A model generated the notes under the pieces. The model saw nothing but the letters and a program-made list of their open reading frames with translations. It ran no database searches and was not told where the DNA came from. A DNA stretch of 64,000 bases from an uncultured Verrucomicrobiota bacterium (lineage in GTDB: Bacteria; Verrucomicrobiota; Verrucomicrobiia; Verrucomicrobiales; Verrucomicrobiaceae). A program made the translations under genes and the position numbers. Where the stretch lies: assembly GCA_903838675.1 (NCBI GenBank), contig CAILZI010000178.1, forward strand, positions 21,296 to 85,295. Direction: 5' to 3'. Each line of letters opens with the position of its first letter. The stretch's first letter is position 1. Of this stretch, positions 34,788 through 44,219 are shown piece after piece.

Positions 34788-36275
34788 ATGAAGAAGATCA
34801 TCATCCTTTTGGTTGTACTCGTTGCCATCGCCGGCACCGCTTATTTGCAGTCCAACAAGCGCAACTCCCGACTGAATCGTTCCATCCTGAACGTTAAATC
34901 CCGGGAACTTTTGTTTCCTGAATTTGACATCAACGGCATCAAAAAAATCAGGATCAAGGAGGACAAGGCTGAGACTACCCTCGCCGTTCAGAATGACACC
35001 TGGGTTGTCCTTGAGCGTGGGGCATACCCCGTAGAGAAAGAGAAGCTCCAGACAGCGCTGCTGAGCCTCAAGTATGAAAAGATCAAAGCTGGCCGGCACA
35101 TCGGTAAGGATTCCTGGGGCAAGGTTGGAGTGAATTCTCCCGGCAATGCCTCAGCCTATGGCGTGGGAACGCTCGTCGAATTGTACGACGAAAAAGACAC
35201 GCTGAAATACTCTTTTGTGCTGGGCGGGAAGGTGAGCACTTCAGGTGGCTCCAACAATGAGCAGATGAAAATGTTTGGGGGGCCAGCAGGCAACCGCTTT
35301 GTTCGAATTCAGGGAGAGGACACTATCTGGGAGATCAACGATCAGCTGCCGGATCTGGTGACCAAGCCGGACGCGTGGCTGGCGAAAGGCTTCTTTGATG
35401 TACAGAAGCTGAAGTCTGTGGAAATCACGGCCGCGAAACCGGAAGATTCATGGAAAGCAGCCCGTGCAGACGAAACTGCAGATTTCATCCTCGATGGTGC
35501 CGGCCCCGGTGAAAAAATCGACGCTGGCAAAGTCTCACTCGGTACGCTGCTCTCAAGCCCGACCTTCAACGACGTGGTCAGCAAAGACAAGGCCGCCGCC
35601 ACCATGAAAGGCGGGGTCAAGGCATTGCTCACTACTTTCGATGGCTTCACCTACAACGTCCAAGCCGTAAAACTGGCCGGGCAGGGGGATGGAGACAAAT
35701 ATTACCTCACTGTCGGTGTCGGTGCCAACATCCTCAAAGAGCGCCCCGTTATGAAGGACGAGAAACCAGAGGACAAAAAGAAAAACGACAAAGCTTTCGC
35801 CGAAGAAAAGAAAAAGCTTGAGGAGAAACTGGCCAACGAGACGAAGTTCGTAGGCTGGGTCTTTGAGGTCACTGAATACACCGTCAGCAGTCTTTTGAAA
35901 AAGCGCTCAGAAATCATTGCCGCACCTACACCGGCGAATCAGCAGGTCCCTGCTGCAGGTGGCAATACGGGTCCTTCTGGGCTGCCCGACATCAAAAAGA
36001 TGATTCCCGGGCTGAACATGACTCCGTCTTCTGCCATTCCAAGCAGCTCTGCGGCTCCCGCCGTTCCGCCATCGAATCCCTCCCCTCCCATTAGCGTGAC
36101 TACGCCGGCTGTGCCATTGCCGACAGCCCCCAAGCCCGAGCTCAAGCCCACCCCGGCTCCTGATGCCAATCCCATCACCGGTGAGAAACCTGCAGTGCCT
36201 GCGGCGGCTCAGGAACCTGGTAAACCGGCCGCTCCTGCCCCTGCTGCTGAGCCTAGCAAACCGGTGAAGCCTTAA
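34788..36275 (+). CDS. DUF4340 domain protein of the Gld-like locus
   Basis: A 495-residue protein with one N-terminal membrane helix (MKKIIILLVVLVAIAGTAYL) and a DUF4340-type domain. NRSILNVKSRELLFPEFDINGIKKIRIKEDKAETTLAVQNDTWVVLERGAYPVEKEKL is the family beta-rich opening, repeated weakly later. The C-terminal ~130 residues are Pro/Ala/Thr-rich and likely disordered. DUF4340 proteins regularly follow GldG-like genes, so this is the fourth component of the exporter. A terminator follows it. Confidence 0.85.
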   Translation: MKKIIILLVVLVAIAGTAYLQSNKRNSRLNRSILNVKSRELLFPEFDINGIKKIRIKEDKAETTLAVQNDTWVVLERGAYPVEKEKLQTALLSLKYEKIKAGRHIGKDSWGKVGVNSPGNASAYGVGTLVELYDEKDTLKYSFVLGGKVSTSGGSNNEQMKMFGGPAGNRFVRIQGEDTIWEINDQLPDLVTKPDAWLAKGFFDVQKLKSVEITAAKPEDSWKAARADETADFILDGAGPGEKIDAGKVSLGTLLSSPTFNDVVSKDKAAATMKGGVKALLTTFDGFTYNVQAVKLAGQGDGDKYYLTVGVGANILKERPVMKDEKPEDKKKNDKAFAEEKKKLEEKLANETKFVGWVFEVTEYTVSSLLKKRSEIIAAPTPANQQVPAAGGNTGPSGLPDIKKMIPGLNMTPSSAIPSSSAAPAVPPSNPSPPISVTTPAVPLPTAPKPELKPTPAPDANPITGEKPAVPAAAQEPGKPAAPAPAAEPSKPVKP

Positions 36276-36306
36276 AGCTCTCGATCTGCAGATTGTTTAC
36301 CCCAGA

Positions 36307-36343
36307 ACGGAGTGATGAGTGGCATCACTCCGTTTTGCTTTTG
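36307..36343 (+). terminator. Terminator of the Gld-like ABC operon
   Basis: ACGGAGTGATG (36307-36317) pairs perfectly with CATCACTCCGT (36323-36333), followed by TTTGCTTTTG. It lies 31 bp after the last gene. The ~210 bp beyond it up to 36557 hold no gene that I can see. Confidence 0.85.
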
Positions 36344-36556
36344 TGAACAAGGATGTTGAGGCGACTGCTATTGCTTTGGTGCCCATTTATTGAGGTCATC
36401 AGCAGAGCGGGTATTGATTTGAAAAAGGTGCAACGATCCTTTCATTTCAAGTGGAGCTGAATGGATGTGGCTTGTGTCGAGGAGCAAATGGGGACCCTTG
36501 TTCTAAAGCTTGTTGGTCATGCGGTTTGAAACGGCATTGTCGTTACATCTTTGTGG

Positions 36557-37108
36557 TTACGACTGATCTGCACTTTGCTCTTCCCATCGTGCAAGAAGCC
36601 AGAGGACATCTGACAGGCGGTTGAGGAATCGGATGAGTTCTTCATTGGGAACTTCATCGACTGTGCCTTGCAGGTCGATGACGTTGCGCTCGGCACGGCG
36701 GCAGGCGACGCGGGCGAGATCGGCATAGGCACCGCTCATGACTCCGGCTTCGCCGGGTAGCGCCCAGCCTTTGAACTTTAATGCACCGCCAGCCTCCAAT
36801 TTTGCCAGCCACTCATCTAGCCAGACGACATTGGGGGGGGAAATGCGCTCAGGGTGGGTGGCTGCATAGCGCGCTTCATCTCCGGGCGGAGTGGCGAGCT
36901 CTCCCATGAGCTCGATGAGCCAGCGCTGGACCTGGGGGACGATTTGCTGTGTCTCCTCGCGGGCAGCGGCGATACGCAAGGGGCCGAGGGCGGCGTTCAA
37001 TTCATCCACAGCACCAAGAGCATGGATACGAGGATGGGATTTGGCGAGACGACAGCCAAAAAGCAGGTCGGTCTGACCTTGGTCTCCTTTGCGAGTGGCG
37101 ATGGACAT
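36557..37108 (-). CDS. ATP:cob(I)alamin adenosyltransferase (PduO/MMAB type)
   Basis: A 183-residue enzyme that makes adenosylcobalamin. SIATRKGDQGQTDLLFGCRLAKSHPRIHALGAVDELNAALGPL is the family N-terminus, with the ATP-binding TKxGDxGxT-like loop and VDELNA. The C-terminal AYADLARVACRRAERNVIDL and FLNRLSDVLWLLARW contain the RRAER and DxLF-type motifs. It is downstream of the rhomboid and a 56-residue membrane gene. No cobalamin riboswitch was seen. Confidence 0.92.
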   Translation of the reverse strand: MSIATRKGDQGQTDLLFGCRLAKSHPRIHALGAVDELNAALGPLRIAAAREETQQIVPQVQRWLIELMGELATPPGDEARYAATHPERISPPNVVWLDEWLAKLEAGGALKFKGWALPGEAGVMSGAYADLARVACRRAERNVIDLQGTVDEVPNEELIRFLNRLSDVLWLLARWEEQSADQS

Positions 37109-37155
37109 AGGAAGAGAATGACGAAATCAGAAGGAGGATTGATTGAAAAAGAAGG

Positions 37156-37326
37156 TCACTCGTCAGGGAAAGTGTTTGGAGGTGTTTCGAGTGGTGGGGT
37201 CAATATTGCGGGAGCTGGGGGCTTGAGGAGGGCTGCTTCTCCTTTGCGATAGGCGCGAACGGTCCAGCCGAACAGCAGGGTCAGCAGGAGCAGGGCTGCC
37301 AGGCGTGCGGAACGTGTGGAAAGCAT
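37156..37326 (-). CDS. 56-residue membrane-anchored small protein
   Basis: An ORF of 56 codons below the track cutoff, starting at the ATG at 37324-37326: a signal/anchor-like N-terminus (MLSTRSARLAALLLLTLLFGW) followed by a short proline-rich tail PPAPAILTPPLETPPNTFPDE. It fills the gap between the rhomboid gene (stop 16 bp upstream) and the adenosyltransferase (start 47 bp downstream), and its composition fits a real anchor plus linker. No family recognised. Confidence 0.6.
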   Translation of the reverse strand: MLSTRSARLAALLLLTLLFGWTVRAYRKGEAALLKPPAPAILTPPLETPPNTFPDE

Positions 37327-37342
37327 TTGAATCTAAGCTGCT

Positions 37343-38332
37343 TCAGCCACGTTTGGACTGCTGATGGCGTTCCACTTCGCGGCTGGCACGTTCCAAAGTG
37401 AGAAGCTCATCTGCCGTGAGGCTGTCTTTGCCGTGCATGTTCATTTTATCCAGCAGAGGGTTCACTACCTCCTCCATCCAGGCTTCCACCGAGTCCAACG
37501 GACGCTGAGATGCCAAGGGGACGGTATCAATTTCAAGATCGCTCGCAGGCCGCGTGCGTGTGCGTGCCATGGCTGGTTTGCGCCGCTGCTGGTACTGTGC
37601 GGGCTGCCACTGGCTGGCGTAGGTGAGAGGTCTGCCGCCATAGCCGAGGCTGCGCGCGTAAAACCAGCCCATTGCGGCACCACCGAGATGGGCAAAGTAG
37701 GCGATCTTGAGCCCCTCGGGTAGGATATGAAAAAGAACACCGGCCAGGCCGAAGACCAGCTGGATGATGAAGAGCCCCTTGGCCAGGGTCCAAAGGCGCA
37801 GCTGCACTGGAATGATGAAGTAGATGAACGCCGTGATTTTTTCATCCGGCAGCACCACGGCGAGAGCCATGAGCAAACCAAAAACCGAAGCCGAGGCACC
37901 TACGAGCGGTGTGGTCATGTCGCCTGTGACAAAACCATTCACCGCCATCTCCGTAGCCGCTCCCACGATGCCGGAGAAAAGGTAGATCAGAGTGAAATGG
38001 CGGCTGCCGAACAGGTGCTGCACGCCGCGCCCGGCAAACCAAAGCAGCATCATGTTCAGAAGAAAGTGCACCACACTGCCATGCACAAACATGTAGGTGA
38101 ACAGTGTCCAGACATTGCCACGAGTCAGTTCATGTACGCTCACGCCTCCAAGAGGCATGTACATTTCCCCCGTCAACGGGTGCCGGACCCAGCCGGTCTC
38201 AAACACGAACTGCATGATAAATACAGCGACATTGATCCCGAGGATCACATGGAATGCTGTGAGCTCCCGCATCATTCCGGTCATGGAACGTGGCGGTCCT
38301 TCACGCATATAATCGCGGTCATACAGGGCCAT
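37343..38332 (-). CDS. Rhomboid-family intramembrane serine protease
   Basis: A 329-residue protein read from MALYDRDYMREGPPRSMTGMMREL at 38330-38332; the track ORF over-extends into upstream sequence. Six helices follow. FLLNMMLLWFAGRGVQHLFG carries the HxxxN-type start (VHFLLNMM), LVGASASVFGL holds the catalytic serine in GASAS, and FAHLGGAAMGWFYA the catalytic histidine. The last ~110 residues are a cytosolic tail. It may cleave membrane proteins; targets unknown. Confidence 0.92.
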   Translation of the reverse strand: MALYDRDYMREGPPRSMTGMMRELTAFHVILGINVAVFIMQFVFETGWVRHPLTGEMYMPLGGVSVHELTRGNVWTLFTYMFVHGSVVHFLLNMMLLWFAGRGVQHLFGSRHFTLIYLFSGIVGAATEMAVNGFVTGDMTTPLVGASASVFGLLMALAVVLPDEKITAFIYFIIPVQLRLWTLAKGLFIIQLVFGLAGVLFHILPEGLKIAYFAHLGGAAMGWFYARSLGYGGRPLTYASQWQPAQYQQRRKPAMARTRTRPASDLEIDTVPLASQRPLDSVEAWMEEVVNPLLDKMNMHGKDSLTADELLTLERASREVERHQQSKRG

Positions 38333-38426
38333 GGGGCTGAATGTGCCCGTCTGCGCGTCGTGTGCGAGGTTTTTTTCGCGTTGGCGATGACAAGCGCCGC
38401 CGACGCTGTTACGATTTCCTTGCAGT

Positions 38427-39629
38427 ATGAAATCTTCCTCTGAATCCCTGCTCGATGCCGTATCCCAAAGCGGGGCGCATGATGCTGCCGACCTGCTGGA
38501 ACGCGCTTCGGGAGAGGATGCTGCCAAGGTGCTGCAGCAGTTGAATCCCATGGTGGCCCAGCATGTGCTGGAGGAAATGCAGGATGAACCGCGGACTGCC
38601 GCCCTGACGTTTGTCCCGCAGCAAAAGGCCAGACAATGGGCCAGCAACCGTGAACACCCTGAAGACAGTGTCGGCTGGCTTATGGAGGCACCGGTCGCAG
38701 TGTTCAGCCCTGAGGCGACCGCACGCGATACCATTGAAGAAGTCCGCAAACTCGCGAAGAAGGCCTTCATCACCTACGGTTACATCACGGACGAACAGGG
38801 CCGCTTGCTCGGCCTGTTGGTGATGCGCGATCTGATGCTCGCCGAGCCGGAGACCAAGCTCGCAGAGGTGATGGTGCGGGATCCTTTCAAGCTCGATCCT
38901 GAAATGGAGCTTACCGAGGCCATGAAAATGGTCGTGAACAAGCACTATCCCGTTTATCCAGTGTGCAGCAAAGACGGTATCCTCCTGGGGTTGGTACGCG
39001 GGCAGACATTGTTTGAGGCGCGTGCCATCGAAATCAGTGCCCAGGTTGGGTCGATGGTGGGGGTGGAAAAGGAAGAGCGACTGTCCACTCCTTTGCTGCG
39101 AAGCTTGCGCTATCGACATCCATGGCTGCAGATCAATCTCCTCACTTGTTTCATTGCGGCGGCAGTTGTGGGCTTTTTCGAGGGGACGCTTGACCGACTG
39201 GTGCTGCTGGCGGTCTTCCTGCCTGTGCTCGCTGGCCAGTCCGGCAACACCGGCTGCCAGGCACTTGCTGTGGCCCTTCGCGGGATGACCCTGGGAGATT
39301 TAAAGGCGGGTGAGGAGCGCAAGCTCGTCATCAAAGAAGGCCTGCTCGGCTTGTTCAATGGCATGTTGGTCGGCATTTCCGCAGGGGCCGGCATGTGGGT
39401 GTATGCACGCATGAACCATCATCCCAATGCTCTAATGCTGGCATTCGTGGTATGGGTCGCGATGACATTCAGCTGTGTCGTCAGTGGATTGAGCGGGGCT
39501 TTGATCCCGCTGCTGCTGAGAAAATTCGGCGCCGATCCTGCCACCGCATCGAGCATCTTTCTCACCACTGCCACGGATGTGATCAGCATGGGGACTTTCC
39601 TCGGACTCGCGACTTTGCTGGTGCCATGA
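38427..39629 (+). CDS. mgtE: MgtE-type Mg2+ channel/transporter
   Basis: A 400-residue protein. The N-domain is short (ADLLERASGEDAAKVLQQLNPMVAQHVLEEM), then paired CBS domains (~105-220) and five membrane helices. FLPVLAGQSGNTGCQALAVALRGM is the conserved pore segment with the Asn/Gly that line the Mg2+ path, and FGADPATASSIFLTTATDVI carries the Asp of the cytosolic end. Slightly shorter than the usual ~450 residues because the N-domain is reduced. The next gene begins within its stop codon (ATGA). Confidence 0.92.
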   Translation: MKSSSESLLDAVSQSGAHDAADLLERASGEDAAKVLQQLNPMVAQHVLEEMQDEPRTAALTFVPQQKARQWASNREHPEDSVGWLMEAPVAVFSPEATARDTIEEVRKLAKKAFITYGYITDEQGRLLGLLVMRDLMLAEPETKLAEVMVRDPFKLDPEMELTEAMKMVVNKHYPVYPVCSKDGILLGLVRGQTLFEARAIEISAQVGSMVGVEKEERLSTPLLRSLRYRHPWLQINLLTCFIAAAVVGFFEGTLDRLVLLAVFLPVLAGQSGNTGCQALAVALRGMTLGDLKAGEERKLVIKEGLLGLFNGMLVGISAGAGMWVYARMNHHPNALMLAFVVWVAMTFSCVVSGLSGALIPLLLRKFGADPATASSIFLTTATDVISMGTFLGLATLLVP

Positions 39630-40561
39630 TCGTTTGGGGCAGGGAAGAGTGGCAGAGGCGCATGCATGAGCATGCAGCACGTGTCGCTGCGCACGCGGAT
39701 GCTTTTGTGGACCGCCGCAGTCGTGAAGTGAAACATCCGGTGCATGACTTTCTATTCACCTACTACAGCTTTGCGCCGGCTAAGCTCAAGCAATGGGTGC
39801 CGCCCTGCGGTGTTGGATTGGAAATCACCAATGCTGATCTTGCAGCCTGCCCATGGTTGCAAAGTGAACGGTTCATACATGAAAACGGTCTGCTGCATCT
39901 CGACACGCGGCGCTTAAGGCGGCGTGAGCATGAATTTGCCTCCTGGGTGGCCATGCTTTGCACTCGCATCCTTGGCAAGGCAGGGCGGTTCACCTGCTAT
40001 GGGCTGCATGAGTGGGCCATGGTGTATCACCAGTCGGCACAGCAGGTGAGGCATCAGGGCTATGAACTGCGACTGCCTCCCCATGAACTTGCCGCCTTTG
40101 TCGAATCGCTTCCTGTGTGCTGCTCGCACTACGACGCCTTCCGCTTTTTTACGCCGGATGCGCGGCCATTGAATGTGCTTCAACCCACGCTCGATTCGCG
40201 TCCGGATCTCGAGCAGTCCGCATGTCTGCATGCCAAAATGGATTTATACAAGTGGTCATCCAAGCTCTGGCCCTGGACGGGTTCGGATCTGATAGGCACG
40301 TGTTTTGAGCTGGCGTTCATGGGCCGTGACCTCGACATGCGTGCGAGTCCGTATGACCTGAGTGCTCTAGGCTACGAGCCAGTGAAAATCGAAACGGTGG
40401 AAGGGCGAGCCCGGTATGAAAGTGAGCAGCGAGGGCTGGCAGCACGCGCTCAAGAGCTCAGGGAACGGTTGCGCATCTGCTGCGAATCGCTTTCTCTTAT
40501 GGAGCGTGCACCAGTCCACCTCCTCGCAGAGCTTGATGAACGTGAGCTCGGGCAGATTTAA
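39626..40561 (+). CDS. Conserved protein of unknown function (often annotated as 3-methyladenine DNA glycosylase)
   Basis: A 311-residue protein from the ATG at 39626, overlapping the mgtE stop in ATGA. The track's longer ORF starts inside mgtE and is wrong. KHPVHDFLFTYYSFAPAKLKQWVPPCG and TCYGLHEWAMVYHQS are hallmark strings of an unassigned family found in Actinobacteria and Verrucomicrobiota; the usual 'glycosylase' label is not backed by any helix-hairpin-helix or catalytic motif that I see. Many Trp, His and Cys residues suggest a compact enzyme. Function unknown; coupled translation links it to mgtE here. Confidence 0.75.
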   Translation: MIVWGREEWQRRMHEHAARVAAHADAFVDRRSREVKHPVHDFLFTYYSFAPAKLKQWVPPCGVGLEITNADLAACPWLQSERFIHENGLLHLDTRRLRRREHEFASWVAMLCTRILGKAGRFTCYGLHEWAMVYHQSAQQVRHQGYELRLPPHELAAFVESLPVCCSHYDAFRFFTPDARPLNVLQPTLDSRPDLEQSACLHAKMDLYKWSSKLWPWTGSDLIGTCFELAFMGRDLDMRASPYDLSALGYEPVKIETVEGRARYESEQRGLAARAQELRERLRICCESLSLMERAPVHLLAELDERELGQI

Positions 40562-40572
40562 CAGCCGACGCA

Positions 40573-43104
40573 CTACTCAATTCTTCGCACGGACAGCAGA
40601 GTCAGCGCCGGTTTGCCGTCCTCACGGGCCTGCGCCAGATTCACAATGAACTCGGCCTGCCAGTCGTTTAGTTCTTCAGGGTCAATCAGCACCTGGCAGA
40701 TGCGCCATGAAGTGTTGTCCGTGCTGGGTTCCACATAGGTGTGGCGGCCGTTTCTGGCTTCGTTGTCCAGTCTGATGCGCTCATGTTCGCTATAATACGG
40801 CTCAAGGAGAGTGCTCAATGATTCGGCTGTCCATGGGCCGCTGACGGTGCTGACTGCGGCGGCGTAGTTTTCCACTGACAGCGGAAGCAGGAAGCGGAAG
40901 ATCTCGGTGCGGATGAGGGCGGTGAATTCACGTTTGTTCCGTGTGATGTCCGGCGCATCCGCTGGCTTGTCCTCCAGTTCGTCTGGCTTGAAGTTGGGAT
41001 CACGCATGCGTTCCCATTCATCCAGCAAGCTGGAGTCCGTGCCGCGCAGCACCCCGGCGATCCATGCCTCCATTTCCTGCACAGGCTCGGTCTTGAAGTT
41101 TTCCGGCACAGTCTGCGCCAGAACCTTGTGCACGCCGGAAAGATGCCGCAGCAGCACGCCTTCGGCGCGGTGTAGTTCATAGTCGTTGATGTAGTCGCTG
41201 AAGGTGCGGAAGTTCTCGAACATTTCGCGGGCGATGCTCTTGGGTCGGATATTCTCCTGGCCGATCCACGGATGCGCTTCGCTGAAGGCATTGAAGGTGC
41301 TGTAGATGAAGTCGCGGCAGGGTTTTGGGTATTCCAGTTCCTCCAGCTTGGCGATGCGTTCTTCAAACGGAACGCCTTCGTTCTTCATCGCCAACATGGC
41401 CTCATCCTTCACCTGATCAAGCTGACGGCGCAGGATGATGTCCGGGTTTTCGAGGATGGATTCGCACAGGGTCATCACATCCGCCGCATAGGTTGGGGAA
41501 GCGGGATCAATGAGAGCAAGCGTGTCGATCAGATAGAGGGAGAGAGTGTAGTTAAGGGAGAAATCCTCCTGCAATTCCACGTTGAGCCGCAGCTTGGTGC
41601 CGTCGGCGGCACGCTGTGCGGTGGGGATGATCTCAACAATCTTGCGCTGCACCAGCGCGCGGAACAACTGCCACGCGCGTTTTTCGTGCTGCAGCTTGGC
41701 ATTGGTGGTCTCATGCGAGTCAGTGATTAGCTGTCGCATCGCTGCACAAGCATCTCCTTTTCGACTGAGTACCTGCAGCAGCATGCCATGGGAGACTTGA
41801 AAGCGTGAAGTTAGAGGCTCGGGGGTGGCGGTTTGAAGTTTCCTGAAGGTGTCTTCATTCCAGCCTACGAAACCCTCCGGTGGCTTCTTCTTCACCATCT
41901 TGCGCATCTTCTTCACATCTCCGGCGGCCTTCGCTTCCATCTTCGCATTCTCCACGACGTGCTCTGGTGCCTGGCAGACGACATAGCCCACATCGTCATA
42001 GCCACGCCGTCCGGCACGCCCGGTGATCTGATGGAAATCACGTGCGCTCAGTGTCGCCACCTTCTCTCCGCCATACTTGCTCAGACGCGTGAGCAGTACC
42101 GTGCGGATTGGAACATTGACGCCGACACCAAGTGTGTCGGTGCCACAGATGACCTTCAGCAGGCCGCGCTGCGCGAGTTTTTCCACCAGCACGCGATACT
42201 TGGGCAGCAGCCCTGCGTGATGGATGCCGACGCCATGGCTGAGATACTTCTTCACCTCCTTGCCGTAGGGACTGGTGAACTTAGCGCCCACCAGCGCTTC
42301 TTTGATGGAGGCCTTTTCCGCCGCCGAGCAAAAGTTCAAGCTCATCAAATCCTGAGCCGCCTGAGCGGCTTCGTTTTGTGTGAAGTGTACGAGATAGACC
42401 GGCGCTTTGTTTGCCGTCACGAGCTCCTGCAGTGTCACATCCACTGAAGTCTGCGCATAGCTGAACTCCAGCGGCACTGGCCTCTCGTAAGCGGCCACCA
42501 CCGTTGTCTCTGCTTTTGTCAGCCGGGTGAGCCCTTCTTTGAAAAACTCCGTGCCGCCCATGGTGGCGGACATCAGCAGAAATCGCGAATCACTCATGGT
42601 CAGCAGTGGCACCTGCCAGGCCACGCCGCGCTCCCGGTCCGAGTAGTAGTGGAACTCGTCCATGATCACCTCACGAAAGGGGGCCTGGGCACCATCACGC
42701 AGCGCGTAGTTGGCGAGAATTTCCGCCGTGCAGCAGAGAATTGGAGCAGAGCGATTTACCGTCGCATCACCCGTCGCCATGCCGACGTTGTCGGGGCCAA
42801 AGTCGCGGCATAGCGAAAGAAACTTTTCATTCACCAGCGCCTTGATCGGGCACGTGTACACGGAGCGCCGCCCCTTTGCCAGTGAACGGAAGTGCATGGC
42901 CAGTGCGACCAGCGATTTGCCGGAGCCTGTGGGGGTGTTGAGGATCACGTTGCGATCATCGAACAACTCCAGAATCGCCTCCTCCTGCGCCGGGTAGAGC
43001 TCCAGGTTTTTCTCCGCCACATAGTCAAGAAACGCCGCCAGCAGCTCATCATTGGAGCAGTCGGTCGATTTCGGCAGTCGGCGCAGCAGGGGATGGTCGG
43101 TCAT
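40573..43104 (-). CDS. Ski2-like DEAD/DEAH-box RNA helicase with C-terminal DUF3516-type region
   Basis: An ~843-residue helicase, start taken at [13 protein letters not shown] (an ATG 24 bp upstream is also possible). Motif [14 protein letters not shown], Ia [23 protein letters not shown] (a DEFH variant), [23 protein letters not shown] and [12 protein letters not shown] are all visible. The ~400-residue C-terminal helical region fits the large DUF3516-type companion domain. Probably acts on structured RNA; exact role unknown. It is convergent with the 39626 gene. Confidence 0.92.
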   Translation of the reverse strand: MTDHPLLRRLPKSTDCSNDELLAAFLDYVAEKNLELYPAQEEAILELFDDRNVILNTPTGSGKSLVALAMHFRSLAKGRRSVYTCPIKALVNEKFLSLCRDFGPDNVGMATGDATVNRSAPILCCTAEILANYALRDGAQAPFREVIMDEFHYYSDRERGVAWQVPLLTMSDSRFLLMSATMGGTEFFKEGLTRLTKAETTVVAAYERPVPLEFSYAQTSVDVTLQELVTANKAPVYLVHFTQNEAAQAAQDLMSLNFCSAAEKASIKEALVGAKFTSPYGKEVKKYLSHGVGIHHAGLLPKYRVLVEKLAQRGLLKVICGTDTLGVGVNVPIRTVLLTRLSKYGGEKVATLSARDFHQITGRAGRRGYDDVGYVVCQAPEHVVENAKMEAKAAGDVKKMRKMVKKKPPEGFVGWNEDTFRKLQTATPEPLTSRFQVSHGMLLQVLSRKGDACAAMRQLITDSHETTNAKLQHEKRAWQLFRALVQRKIVEIIPTAQRAADGTKLRLNVELQEDFSLNYTLSLYLIDTLALIDPASPTYAADVMTLCESILENPDIILRRQLDQVKDEAMLAMKNEGVPFEERIAKLEELEYPKPCRDFIYSTFNAFSEAHPWIGQENIRPKSIAREMFENFRTFSDYINDYELHRAEGVLLRHLSGVHKVLAQTVPENFKTEPVQEMEAWIAGVLRGTDSSLLDEWERMRDPNFKPDELEDKPADAPDITRNKREFTALIRTEIFRFLLPLSVENYAAAVSTVSGPWTAESLSTLLEPYYSEHERIRLDNEARNGRHTYVEPSTDNTSWRICQVLIDPEELNDWQAEFIVNLAQAREDGKPALTLLSVRRIE

Positions 43105-43153
43105 GTCCCTGCACATCGCCTGCGGCAATCACGCATGCAACAGCCTGACGAGA

Positions 43154-44110
43154 TCAAAACGGGGGCGGTCCGAAACCGGGTGGGGGGCGCATGCCTGGGC
43201 CGCCGGGGGGACCTCCTGGGCCACCACGCCTGCCGCGACCGGGCGGACCGAAGCCTCCGCCGGGTGGTCCGCGACGTGCAAAGCTGGCATCCGGCGTTCC
43301 GGCGAATTGACGTGGAATATAGGGATACTCGTCAGTAAGTACGTAATAATAAGTGCCCTGTGGAAATTCGGGTGTCACGCCAAAGCGTCCGTTGCTGGCA
43401 TCGAGATCACCTGTGCCCTCGATGTACTCGTAGTCCTGCACAAAGGCACCATTATAATTGCCACCGGGAGATCCAGCGGGGCGGGTGCCTTGTTTGATGG
43501 CGTAGCTCGTGCTGAGTTTTTTCAAGGAACTGCCAGCATTTTTGGCCTCGCTGTATCCCCAGGGGCCATAAATGGGGAAACCATCCGCCGCCCAGCCAAC
43601 GAGCACCATTTGAGGTTTATTACCGCTGATCTTTTCGATCATTCCATGGGGAATGCCATGGTAGTGATAGGCCCCGTTGGGCTGCACATGCGCGTTGCTC
43701 TCATCAAGTCCGAGATCAATGGCTCCTCCATGAGGTTCATACTGCCAGCCGCTCGCTGGATTGCCCAGGAACCACTCGGCGGCAAATGGATCGAACACGA
43801 CGCCGTTCACAGCAATGCCGAAAGGCTGCATATGAAACGGCACCGGCTTTTCAGCGACCTTGGGGTGCAGCGGTACCTTGTAGTCATAGCTCTGCGGCGC
43901 GATTACGTTCGGGTTGTGCCGGTTTGGAAACTGGCCGGGCGCGTGATCTGGAATGCCGTTGGCCTGGATGTGGCGGTAATTGTCATCCGTGGTGATTTTC
44001 ACCACGCTAGGCGGCAGTTGCGACGAGGCTGCCAGGCAGGCGGACACAAGAATGAGGCTGCTTATTTTGAGCAGCATGGATGGAGTGGCAGAGAGGCGGG
44101 AAAATCTCAT
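43154..44110 (-). CDS. Exported YHYH-domain protein with Gly/Pro-rich tail
   Basis: A ~318-residue protein. A signal peptide or anchor (MLLKISSLILVSACLAA) lies close to the start; starts at 44110 and 44077 are both possible. The domain includes NGVVFDPFAAEWFLG, NGAYHYHGIPHGMI (the YHYH motif), GWAADGFPIYGPWGYS and LDASNGRFGVTPEFPQGTYYYVLTDEYPYIPR, typical of the YHYH family. The last ~50 residues are GPP/GGP repeats, presumably disordered. Function unknown. Found widely in marine and soil bacteria. Confidence 0.87.
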   Translation of the reverse strand: MRFSRLSATPSMLLKISSLILVSACLAASSQLPPSVVKITTDDNYRHIQANGIPDHAPGQFPNRHNPNVIAPQSYDYKVPLHPKVAEKPVPFHMQPFGIAVNGVVFDPFAAEWFLGNPASGWQYEPHGGAIDLGLDESNAHVQPNGAYHYHGIPHGMIEKISGNKPQMVLVGWAADGFPIYGPWGYSEAKNAGSSLKKLSTSYAIKQGTRPAGSPGGNYNGAFVQDYEYIEGTGDLDASNGRFGVTPEFPQGTYYYVLTDEYPYIPRQFAGTPDASFARRGPPGGGFGPPGRGRRGGPGGPPGGPGMRPPPGFGPPPF

Positions 44111-44219
44111 GTCGTGTGATGTTAACCCCATGGAGGAGAATTCGTTTCAAAAATAATCCATCACTGAGCCTCTCAATTCCTGCTTGCTTCCGGGCGAGGA
44201 ATCCGGTTTGCATCCCTTA

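Noticed and set aside
36344-36556. Possible cobalamin riboswitch near the adenosyltransferase
   Set aside because: This region is downstream of that gene, and I saw no conserved B12-box in the upstream gap either.
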